Assembly (NCBI GenBank): GCA_004524515.1
Contig: SDNV01000125.1
Coordinates: forward strand, 1 to 7,657
DNA length: 7,657 bases
Origin: Promethearchaeota archaeon
GTDB taxonomy: Archaea > Asgardarchaeota > Lokiarchaeia > Sigynarchaeales > SOKP01
Reading direction: 5' to 3'
A program made the translations under genes and the position numbers. The notes under the pieces were generated by a model, which was not told the DNA's origin, ran no database searches, and was given only the letters and a program-made list of their open reading frames with translations. Shown here piece after piece: positions 1 to 6,221 of this stretch (position 1 is the stretch's first letter; each line of letters opens with the position of its first letter).

Positions 1-1500
1 ACCGTCAAGAAAAAAGTAAAACTAGCGAAGACTTCACTCAAGATTAAGGAGGGAGAAGTTGAATTCATAGATAAAGCTAAAATGGAGTATAATGCATTTA
101 TTTCAGAATTCAAGTCAGCATTGCCAAGAACTGAGGAAGAAAGAAAACAAGACATGAAAGAACTAAATAGTGCTATTTCAATGCTGGAATCATTTGATGA
201 ATTGTCATATGACACTAAACCTATAACACTTGATGCGGGAGTTGGTATATTTTATGATAAGATGTCTCGTCGATTCTTGTCTTTTATAACTGAAAATCAA
301 CTAAACAAATATGACTTTATTCCTGTAGATGAGATAAAATATTACGCTTTTAAAAATATTAAGAATATAAAAGATACAGATATTCTTCCTATCTTAAACG
401 CTATGAAAGATACAAAACTTTTGGAGGATATTATTGAAATTAATCCCACTTTTCATATTCTTGTTTTTAAAAATAATGAACCATTAGAATTTACTTTACC
501 TGAAAAAGTACTTCTTACATTTGCTTATGAGGATGAATTTCTTTCTGTTCAAAAATTAATGGAACACACAGAATGGAAAGAGGAATATGCTAATAAAATA
601 ATAGAAAATCTAATAGAAAAAGGAGTCATTACCATCCAAAATAACAACATAATAGTCGAAAATTTTGGGGATGTAGAAAGTAGAAGAGAATGGAGAACTG
701 TTGTCCAAAATAAAATTCTAGATGATAAAAAAAAAGAAGAGCAAAAGCGTAAGCAACAAATTGAGAGAGCTGAAAAATTAAAAGAAAGATTAGCTGAAGT
801 AGAAGATATTGAGATTGTAGCTGAAGGAGATATTGAAAGTATACCTGAAGAAGAAGCAAATTTAATAGAATTTAAAAAGAAACCAACTGTTAAAAAACTA
901 GATTTACAGGGGCAAGAAAAACAAGTCGATATAAATAAAGCCACACTAAAACAAAAACAAGAAATCAAAGATAAAGATGATTTAATTGGAGCTATGGAAG
1001 CTCTTGATGAAGTTTTGCCCTTAAGATTAATAGATAAGCAAGATTTAGATAGAAGCATACTAGATGATGAAACATTTAATATTGAAGAGTTGATTCCTGA
1101 AAAAATTCTAAGTTATCATGAAAAATTTTCTCTAATTAATGGGGGGTTCTCTCAGTTTGAAAAATTAAAGAAATTTATTGAGATCGAATTGGGAAAAGTT
1201 CCCGAAGATTTAATAAAATCTATCCTTATCCAGTTAAAGGAATTGAAATTGATTCAAGATTCATATATGATCGGAAATTATGAATTTTATTTATTTAGTA
1301 ATCTTTCTCTTACAGATGATGAGAAATTATTTATCCTATTTGCTGTTGGAAAACCTTTAATGTTAAAAGAAGATTTTGTTAAAGGATTAAATTGGGATGA
1401 GGAACGAGTATTAAAAACCATGAAAATACTTCAAGAAAAAAATATTTTGAGAATTGAAAAAAATAAGATTATAATTCCGGGTATTATTCAAAAAGATTAA
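1..1500 (+). CDS. Winged-helix/coiled-coil protein, EAP30 (ESCRT-II)-like, 5'-truncated
   Basis: The reading frame is open from base 1, and the 27 residues before the ATG at 82 align with the paralogue downstream (for example IDKAKMEYNAF against IEKVKAEYSSF). The gene therefore begins left of the window, and the ATG at 82 is internal. Counting from that Met: a helical region at 1-75 contains the conserved block DAGVGIFYDKMSRR (51-64). A first WH pair spans about 80-195, with the second WH starting at LPEKVLLTFAYEDE. A Lys/Glu-rich, coiled-coil-like linker runs 205-300, followed by a short conserved island, AMEALDEVLP (304-313). A second WH pair spans about 338-468 and ends IIIPGI. The GG near 353, the W438-D-E-E-R helix and the terminal P-G-I recall the EAP30 tandem WH of Vps22/Vps36. 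That is known of the family; membership here is inferred by eye. No catalytic motif is seen. It lies 54 bp before its paralogue on the same strand. The alternative is an Asgard-specific WH adaptor or a DNA-binding protein. The gene is certain; the function is weakly supported. Confidence 0.85.
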   Translation, partial: TVKKKVKLAKTSLKIKEGEVEFIDKAKMEYNAFISEFKSALPRTEEERKQDMKELNSAISMLESFDELSYDTKPITLDAGVGIFYDKMSRRFLSFITENQLNKYDFIPVDEIKYYAFKNIKNIKDTDILPILNAMKDTKLLEDIIEINPTFHILVFKNNEPLEFTLPEKVLLTFAYEDEFLSVQKLMEHTEWKEEYANKIIENLIEKGVITIQNNNIIVENFGDVESRREWRTVVQNKILDDKKKEEQKRKQQIERAEKLKERLAEVEDIEIVAEGDIESIPEEEANLIEFKKKPTVKKLDLQGQEKQVDINKATLKQKQEIKDKDDLIGAMEALDEVLPLRLIDKQDLDRSILDDETFNIEELIPEKILSYHEKFSLINGGFSQFEKLKKFIEIELGKVPEDLIKSILIQLKELKLIQDSYMIGNYEFYLFSNLSLTDDEKLFILFAVGKPLMLKEDFVKGLNWDEERVLKTMKILQEKNILRIEKNKIIIPGIIQKD

Positions 1501-1505
1501 TCAAT

Positions 1506-1513
1506 TTTATAAA
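1506..1513 (+). promoter_or_regulatory. Possible TATA box for the second WH paralogue
   Basis: TTTATAAA lies in the 54-bp gap between the two paralogues. A start site about 26 bp downstream would fall near 1536 and leave a leader of about 19 nt carrying the GAGGA site. The second gene may therefore have its own transcript as well as read-through from the first. In DNA this AT-rich a TATA-like match is cheap, so support is modest. Confidence 0.35.
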
Positions 1514-1547
1514 TTAAATAATAAAAAAGACAGTAAAATATGGTATA

Positions 1548-1552
1548 GAGGA
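1548..1552 (+). promoter_or_regulatory. Shine-Dalgarno-like GAGGA, unusually close to the ATG
   Basis: GAGGA ends only two bases before the ATG at 1555, closer than the usual 5-9 nt. An in-frame TAG at 1546 excludes any earlier start, so 1555 is the longest possible start. The tight spacing is the main reason to doubt it. The alternative is the Met codon at 1648, which would remove the hydrophobic N-terminus. Confidence 0.4.
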
Positions 1553-1554
1553 CA

Positions 1555-3225
1555 ATGTTCATTATCATAACTTCTCTATTGGCTCCTTTATGTTTTTTTT
1601 CTCTTAGGGAGAGATTAAAGAAAAGAAGAGCAAAAAAAGAGAAAGAAATGGAAGATTTAATTGATAAATATGTAGTTGAAGAGAAAAAAAGCTTATTGAG
1701 ACAAAAATTGGCTAAAGTTTTCGAATTAATTACTAAAACTGAAGATTTTCTCGAAAGAATCGTTAAAAGAAAAGTAAAATTCTATGAGGATGATTATACA
1801 TTTACTGATGCTGAGAGGGAACTAATTGAAAAAGTTAAAGCTGAATATAGTTCATTTTATTTAGAACTTAGGTCTGCAATGCCCCAAACTGATGAACAAA
1901 GATTTATGGATATGAAAGAACTTAAGGATGCGATTTCAATCCTTGAATCATTTGATGCAGAAAGTTATGAAATCAAAGAAAGAGCTCATGATGCGGGAAC
2001 CGGTATATTTTATGATAAAATGTCTCGTAAAATTATGTATATTATAGACGATTACAAATTGAGTGAATTTGCTTTTGTACCTATCCAAAGTATAAAATAT
2101 TATGCATTTTCAACTATAAAAAACATAAAAGATGAGGATTTCATCCCCATTTTAACTATAATGAAAGAAACTAATCTCATAAGTGATATTATAGAAATAA
2201 ACCCGCAATTTCAAATTATAGTGTTTGATGAGGAAAAAAAATTAGAGTTATCCATCCCAGAAAAAGTGTTATTAAGTTTTGCCTATGATGAAGATCTCTT
2301 AACACTTCATAAACTAATGGAATTAACGGAATGGAAGGAAGATTATGCTAAAAAAATATTAACTGAATTGATTAATAGAGGAATTATCTCTGTAGAAGAT
2401 GAGGTTATAAAAGTCAAGAGTTTTAGTGAGATCAATGAAAGAATCAAATGGAATACATTAATTGAAAATAAAACTCAGCAAGAGAAAATAGAAGAAGAGA
2501 GAAAATACGAAAAAAAGAAAGAAAGAGAGCATCAATTTAAAAAAAAAATAGCAAAAGAGAAACAAATCAATATTTTTGATGAGAAAATCTCTGAGCCAGA
2601 TAAGGAGGAAGTCTTTGAAGAAATCACATTTAAAGAAAAACCTTCCGTAAAAGAGCTTCCTTCCCCACAAAAAAGATTAGAAATAGAAAAAAAGAGGAGA
2701 ACTGAAGAAATGACCGATGTTATAGATGCTTTAGATAATATTATGCCAACCGAATCAACAACTATTAAAGAAGCTGAAGAATTGCTAGAAAACGAAGGTC
2801 CAGATCCGCAAGATTTAGTTTCTGAATTAATATTAAATTATCATGAAAATTTTTCTTTGATCAATGGAGGAATTTCTCAGTACGAAAAAATTAAAAAATA
2901 CATTGAGCAAGAATTAGAAAATGTACCAGAAGAGATGTTAAAAAAGACGTTGGAACAATTATGGGAATTACGACTAATTCATGAAAAAATTATAATAGGG
3001 GATTATGATTTTTTCTTATTTAAGGACATTTCTCTTAAAGATGACGATAAAGAATTTTTTAAATTTGCTATTAATAAAAAACCTATGAAAAGCGAAGATT
3101 TTATTCAAGGTCTTAATTGGGAAGAGTATAAAATAAGATGGACTATAGAAAGACTACAAGAAAAAGGATTGTTAAGAATAGAAAACGATTATATTATTAT
3201 TCCTGGGATCATTCAATTAGAATAA
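1555..3225 (+). CDS. Winged-helix/coiled-coil protein, EAP30 (ESCRT-II)-like, hydrophobic N-terminus
   Basis: This 556-residue protein is a full-length paralogue of the preceding gene. Residues 2-17 are hydrophobic (FIIITSLLAPLCFFSL) and followed by RERLKKRR, which suggests a short N-out membrane anchor leaving the body in the cytoplasm. Helical region 32-140 leads to the conserved block DAGTGIFYDKMSRK (146-159). A first WH pair covers about 175-290, with W260-KEDYAKKI as the probable second-WH recognition helix. A Lys/Glu-rich linker covers 300-385, then the island VIDALDNIMP (389-398). A second WH pair covers about 420-552, containing LINGGISQYEKIKKYI, GLNWEEYK (519-526) and a terminal IIIPGI. 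Order and end of this pair match the EAP30 domain of Vps22/Vps36. Known Asgard Vps22/36-like proteins are, as I recall, much shorter, so a doubled EAP30-like unit would be new. It converges on the mutase gene 61 bp away. The gene is certain; an ESCRT-II role is an inference, and an unrelated WH adaptor remains possible. Confidence 0.88.
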   Translation: MFIIITSLLAPLCFFSLRERLKKRRAKKEKEMEDLIDKYVVEEKKSLLRQKLAKVFELITKTEDFLERIVKRKVKFYEDDYTFTDAERELIEKVKAEYSSFYLELRSAMPQTDEQRFMDMKELKDAISILESFDAESYEIKERAHDAGTGIFYDKMSRKIMYIIDDYKLSEFAFVPIQSIKYYAFSTIKNIKDEDFIPILTIMKETNLISDIIEINPQFQIIVFDEEKKLELSIPEKVLLSFAYDEDLLTLHKLMELTEWKEDYAKKILTELINRGIISVEDEVIKVKSFSEINERIKWNTLIENKTQQEKIEEERKYEKKKEREHQFKKKIAKEKQINIFDEKISEPDKEEVFEEITFKEKPSVKELPSPQKRLEIEKKRRTEEMTDVIDALDNIMPTESTTIKEAEELLENEGPDPQDLVSELILNYHENFSLINGGISQYEKIKKYIEQELENVPEEMLKKTLEQLWELRLIHEKIIIGDYDFFLFKDISLKDDDKEFFKFAINKKPMKSEDFIQGLNWEEYKIRWTIERLQEKGLLRIENDYIIIPGIIQLE

Positions 3226-3250
3226 TTTAACCAAAAATTGAACTGTTTAT

Positions 3251-3281
3251 AAGTTTAAAGAAAAAGTTTAAAAATTAAAAC
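3251..3281 (-). terminator. U-rich terminator tract for the phosphohexomutase gene
   Basis: Read on the minus strand just past the mutase stop codon, this stretch holds successive T4 and T5 runs separated by a few bases, typical of archaeal oligo-U termination without a required hairpin. On the plus strand it contains AAGTTTAAA twice (3251-3259 and 3264-3272), probably just low-complexity sequence. Confidence 0.5.
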
Positions 3282-3286
3282 TATGA

Positions 3287-5032
3287 TTAATAATTTTTTT
3301 TTACATAATCCATAACAGTTTTAATTTCATCTAAATAGGTATCTCGTTTTCCAAAAATATAAAATCTAACCTCAGGTCCTGTACCCGAAGGGCGAAAGTA
3401 AAGCGTGGAATCTTTACTTTTTAATTGGTAGATATCTATCATATTATTATTATCAGATAAAGCTTGTACACTATAGTGTTTATCTTTTATTTCTATAGTT
3501 TTATTATGATTTCTTTCAAAATTTTTCATAATCTTTACTTTCTCCTCATCAGTTGCCGGAATTGTTCGATTAATTCCTACTATCGACCAATCAATTGACT
3601 CCGATATGACATATCCTCTACATAGAAGCTCTGTTATCAAAACTAAAGCAGGTACTGGATATTTATCAGCTATTAAGGGTAATGGTGATTCAAAAAGGTA
3701 TTCTTTAGTATCTGGATTTTTTGAAACATTTAAAATATTAATGGTATGGCCTCCCGATTCTTCCCACATCACAGTAATAAATTGACTTTGCTCTAAATTT
3801 TGTTTTTCCATTAAATCCATAATCTTTTGCTTTAACGGAGTGGGATTTTGAAGTTTTATTAATTCTTTATTGTCTTCTTCTCCCTCCATATAAAGAATTG
3901 CGGTATCAATTTTAGATTGATCAACTTCTATTCCCATTAGAAAATATAATATCACTCCTAAATGTTTATACCCAACACCAGTTAAAATATTCATAAAACT
4001 AGTGCCATCACTTCTTAAATCGGTAGGTATAGTCCGGATATTGATAATTTCTTTATTGAAATCTTTAGCTAAAATGTTATGCATTGCAGAATAAATTTCA
4101 TTTGGGATATAAATGAAATACTGACCATCTTGTTTTACATAAAGAGCAATTCTGTCTCGATCAGCATCGAGCAATAGTGCTATATCTGAGTTGGATTGAG
4201 TCATCACTTCTTGCAATTTTTCCTCCCTAATTTCTTTGATGGGATTGGGGGGATTTATTACCTCATTTATTAAAATTACATTAGCTCCATAGTCTTTAAA
4301 TAAATTTACGATACCACGTGCTTCACCTAAATAAGGCCAGATTATTATATTTCTATTCTTCAAACTTTTTATTTCTAATACATCAGCTAAAATATTTTTT
4401 ACATAATCATTATTTCTTTGAATCGCATCAGTGAGCGTTGGCTTAAAATCAGTTTTAAGATATATTTCTTTATAATTTATTGCTAGGTCAGATATTTGCT
4501 TAAAAAGATCACCTGACATCGGAATTGGGTACTCAATATAAAATTTTATACCATTCCAAGATAAATCATTATGACTTGCCGTAAGGACAATAACAAGATC
4601 AATGTCATCATATAAAGCCACCGAGGCGGCAGCATAAGGGGCAGAGACTCTAGATTTTCCAAAATCATCTTCTTGATAATAGATCTCATATCCATCATAG
4701 GCGAAAATCTGTGAAAAATATTGTAATAGGATATCTTTGCTTAGTCTATCATCGGTGACAATTAATAGTTTTAAATTATGGTTTTGTTTTATTATTTTAA
4801 ATTTCTCGCTAATAGCCTTAGCTACTCTTAAAAATAGGAAAAATTTTCTGCTTGATAAATAATAATGATTTTCATCGATTATATCAAAAATTTGGATTCT
4901 TAGACCCGATGTAGGGGCAACAATTGGATCAATAATTTTAATTTCTTGTTCGGTTAATTCCGGCAACTTAAGCAATTTAATTCCATTTTCAATCTCATTC
5001 AATTGGAATTCTTCGACTTCAAATTCAATCAA
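3287..5032 (-). CDS. Phosphohexomutase (phosphoglucomutase/phosphomannomutase family)
   Basis: The enzyme is expected to interconvert hexose 1- and 6-phosphates in the cytoplasm through a phosphoserine, feeding sugar-nucleotide synthesis, gluconeogenesis or glycosylation. All four alpha-D-phosphohexomutase loops are visible in the 581 residues. TSGLR (41-45) matches the N-terminal GTSGLR motif. TASHND (151-156) carries the phosphoserine S153, with Asp where the family usually has Pro. DADRDR (289-294) is the metal-binding loop. WEESGGH (423-429) is the sugar-binding loop. RPSGTGPEVR (546-555 region) is the phosphate-binding loop. At 581 residues it is longer than typical archaeal forms of about 450 and nearer PGM1/PGM2 size. 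The start is TTG: an in-frame TAA directly precedes it, no other usual start codon fits, and GGTGG lies 5 nt upstream. Glucose, mannose or glucosamine specificity cannot be read from the sequence. It converges with the WH pair and lies downstream of the GTPase gene on the same strand, with its own promoter likely. Confidence 0.92.
   Translation of the reverse strand: MIEFEVEEFQLNEIENGIKLLKLPELTEQEIKIIDPIVAPTSGLRIQIFDIIDENHYYLSSRKFFLFLRVAKAISEKFKIIKQNHNLKLLIVTDDRLSKDILLQYFSQIFAYDGYEIYYQEDDFGKSRVSAPYAAASVALYDDIDLVIVLTASHNDLSWNGIKFYIEYPIPMSGDLFKQISDLAINYKEIYLKTDFKPTLTDAIQRNNDYVKNILADVLEIKSLKNRNIIIWPYLGEARGIVNLFKDYGANVILINEVINPPNPIKEIREEKLQEVMTQSNSDIALLLDADRDRIALYVKQDGQYFIYIPNEIYSAMHNILAKDFNKEIINIRTIPTDLRSDGTSFMNILTGVGYKHLGVILYFLMGIEVDQSKIDTAILYMEGEEDNKELIKLQNPTPLKQKIMDLMEKQNLEQSQFITVMWEESGGHTINILNVSKNPDTKEYLFESPLPLIADKYPVPALVLITELLCRGYVISESIDWSIVGINRTIPATDEEKVKIMKNFERNHNKTIEIKDKHYSVQALSDNNNMIDIYQLKSKDSTLYFRPSGTGPEVRFYIFGKRDTYLDEIKTVMDYVKKNY
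3294..3302 (+). terminator. T9 tract, possible terminator for the WH gene pair
   Basis: A run of nine T on the plus strand lies about 70 nt past the stop of the second WH gene. It sits inside the 3' end of the convergent mutase gene, where it encodes two lysines on the other strand. It is the first strong T-run downstream and could end plus-strand transcription. Confidence 0.4.
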
Positions 5033-5037
5033 TTAAT

Positions 5038-5042
5038 CCACC
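5038..5042 (-). promoter_or_regulatory. Shine-Dalgarno site supporting a TTG start
   Basis: The minus strand reads GGTGG, then five bases, then TTG at 5032-5030. GGTG matches the archaeal 16S anti-Shine-Dalgarno at a standard spacing. With the TAA immediately upstream in frame, this fixes TTG as the start of the mutase gene. Confidence 0.65.
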
Positions 5043-5081
5043 AAAATATAGTAAAATAGTCTTCAATTAATAGATGTTAGT

Positions 5082-5090
5082 CATTAAAAA
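5082..5090 (-). promoter_or_regulatory. Possible TATA box for the phosphohexomutase gene
   Basis: The minus strand reads CTTTTTAATG here. A start about 26 nt downstream would lie near 5060 and give a leader of about 28 nt that includes the GGTGG site. The gap 5033-5199 is AT-rich throughout, so alternatives such as AAATATTTTAAC (around 5090-5103) cannot be excluded. I see no other gene in this gap. Confidence 0.3.
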
Positions 5091-5170
5091 GTTAAAATAT
5101 TTATTAATTTGTCTATATCGTTAAATTTTAGATTAATTAATTATGATTTATGTATCTCATAAAGAGATTT

Positions 5171-5177
5171 AAAAAAA
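5171..5177 (-). terminator. T7 tract downstream of the longin-GTPase gene
   Basis: Seven consecutive T on the minus strand begin about 23 nt after the TGA at 5202-5200, fitting an archaeal oligo-U terminator. This suggests the GTPase and the mutase, although collinear, are transcribed separately. Confidence 0.45.
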
Positions 5178-5199
5178 TTAGAATAAATTTAAAACCAAA

Positions 5200-6081
5200 T
5201 CATTTAATAGGTTTTTTTTTAGGATAGATTTGATTAATGGCTTCTTTTAATATGGCAAAAATCTTTTCTCGATAATTTGGATTAATGGCTATCATTCCAT
5301 GAACCTTTATCGGTTTTGAAAAACGTTCAGGTTGAGAGAGAATTTTCTCACAGAATTCAGGAGTCAATCGATTAGGGAGATCTTGTTTGTTTGCTATTCC
5401 TATAATTAAAGTATCTTTATGATATTTTTCTAAAATCTCATAAAGAATCTGTTTTGAGGCATTTAGATTCTCAAATGTTGAATCTAATACTAATAACGCG
5501 ATCTGTGTTCCTTCTAATAAACTTCTCCAAAGAGTGCGAAACTGAGATTGTCCCGCAAAATCCCAAAATATAATTGGTAAGTGACTTAAAGCCTCATTTT
5601 CAAAATTAGCAATGTCAACAGTTATGGTGGGCTGGTATTCTAAATTAATATCTTTTCCGCAAATTAAATGAAGTAGTGTTGTTTTTCCGACTCCCCCATA
5701 CCCAATAATTGATACCTTAACTGCCCCTAAAATGATGTTGTCTATAGATTTTTCAAATTTTTCGAAAATAGAACGATCTCCATTCCAAGAGCCTCCCTCA
5801 ACGATCTCCCCATAATCATCAAGAAATCTGGCTCTAATACTATTGATTTTGGAATTAATCTGAGTATCATCATCTTCTAAGTCAGTGCACACAACTATAA
5901 TTAAAGAGCCAATAATTGTATAGAAATATTTATAATCTTCAGTAGCCGTTGATTTAATATCGGATTGGCTAATTTCCTTTATAAAACCTGAAAAAGCGGA
6001 TAAAAAACCGGATAATAGATCCCGATCTACTTCTGTATCTCCGTAATTTCTGAAAAATAAAGACTTCCCGTCTTTAAGCAT
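5200..6081 (-). CDS. Longin-like domain fused to an Arf-like small GTPase
   Basis: Residues 1-115 fit a longin/profilin-like fold: strand KSLFFRNYG, helix LLSGFLSAFSGFIKEI, strands through YFYTII and LIIVVCTD, then two helices around INSKINSIRARF and FEKFEKSIDNII. Residues 120-285 are a small GTPase. G1 is GYGGVGKTT (127-135), the G2 threonine is T152 or T154, G3 is WDFAGQ (173-178) with the catalytic Gln kept, and G4 is NKQD (231-234). G5 is unclear, perhaps IAIN (264-267). WDxxGQ is typical of the Arf/Sar/Rag-like side of the superfamily. Longin-GTPase fusions are known in Asgard archaea and resemble eukaryotic membrane-trafficking regulators. There is no myristoylation site or prenylation cysteine; the tail YPKKKPIK is basic and might touch acidic membranes. 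The ATG at 6081 omits the first longin strand, although the frame upstream encodes one (IIQYVNI) up to a TAA at 6106-6108, so the true start is doubtful. It is divergent from the coiled-coil gene. Confidence 0.92.
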   Translation of the reverse strand: MLKDGKSLFFRNYGDTEVDRDLLSGFLSAFSGFIKEISQSDIKSTATEDYKYFYTIIGSLIIVVCTDLEDDDTQINSKINSIRARFLDDYGEIVEGGSWNGDRSIFEKFEKSIDNIILGAVKVSIIGYGGVGKTTLLHLICGKDINLEYQPTITVDIANFENEALSHLPIIFWDFAGQSQFRTLWRSLLEGTQIALLVLDSTFENLNASKQILYEILEKYHKDTLIIGIANKQDLPNRLTPEFCEKILSQPERFSKPIKVHGMIAINPNYREKIFAILKEAINQIYPKKKPIK

Positions 6082-6124
6082 AATATTAACGTATTGTATT
6101 ATTTTTTACCACTTGAGAAGTTTT

Positions 6125-6142
6125 TTATTTATGCATTATATT
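6125..6142 (-). promoter_or_regulatory. TATA-like elements upstream of the longin-GTPase gene
   Basis: Two minus-strand matches occur in tandem: AATATAAT (6142-6135) and ATAAATAA (6132-6125). They predict starts near 6112 and 6102, both upstream of the ATG at 6081 and close to the disputed beginning of the reading frame. The whole divergent gap 6082-6221 is AT-rich, so the exact element is uncertain. Confidence 0.3.
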
Positions 6143-6188
6143 ATTAATTAAATAAGCTTGTTAAATAAAAAATTATTTTTTTCCTAAA

Positions 6189-6196
6189 TTTATATA
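6189..6196 (+). promoter_or_regulatory. TATA box for a probably leaderless coiled-coil gene
   Basis: TTTATATA matches the archaeal TATA consensus closely and is centred about 29 bp before the ATG at 6222. No Shine-Dalgarno sequence precedes that ATG. Together these point to transcription starting at or within a few bases of the start codon. Confidence 0.55.
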
Positions 6197-6221
6197 TTTA
6201 ATTGAATCAGAGTTATATTGA

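Noticed and set aside
629..859. Antisense open frame of 76 codons
   Set aside because: Another shadow of the same linker, Leu/Phe/Gln-rich, without a ribosome site or a plausible fold.
549..1058. Antisense open frame of 169 codons opposite the first WH gene
   Set aside because: It mirrors the Lys/Glu-rich linker, giving an artificial Ser/Phe/Leu-rich protein. The plus-strand frame is conserved with its paralogue.
2458..2670. Antisense open frame of 70 codons with apparent membrane segments
   Set aside because: The Phe/Leu runs are the complement of the Lys/Glu-rich linker of the second WH protein, not a real membrane protein.
1..3225. The WH proteins as transcription factors or toxin-antitoxin-like regulators
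   Set aside because: Four WH domains around a long charged linker, plus a possible membrane anchor in one copy, fit an adaptor better. DNA binding cannot be excluded, so this is a preference and not proof.
5154..5168. Inverted repeat ATCTC-ATAAA-GAGAT as a terminator hairpin or operator
   Set aside because: The stem is only five pairs, no T-run follows it on either strand in the right place, and such repeats are expected by chance in AT-rich DNA.
5033..5199. tRNA or other structured RNA in the intergenic gaps
   Set aside because: The gaps are very AT-rich with no GC-rich stems, T-loop or D-loop signatures on either strand.
5212..5220. T9 run on the plus strand as a terminator
   Set aside because: No plus-strand gene ends upstream of it. 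It is the complement of lysine codons in the basic tail of the longin-GTPase.
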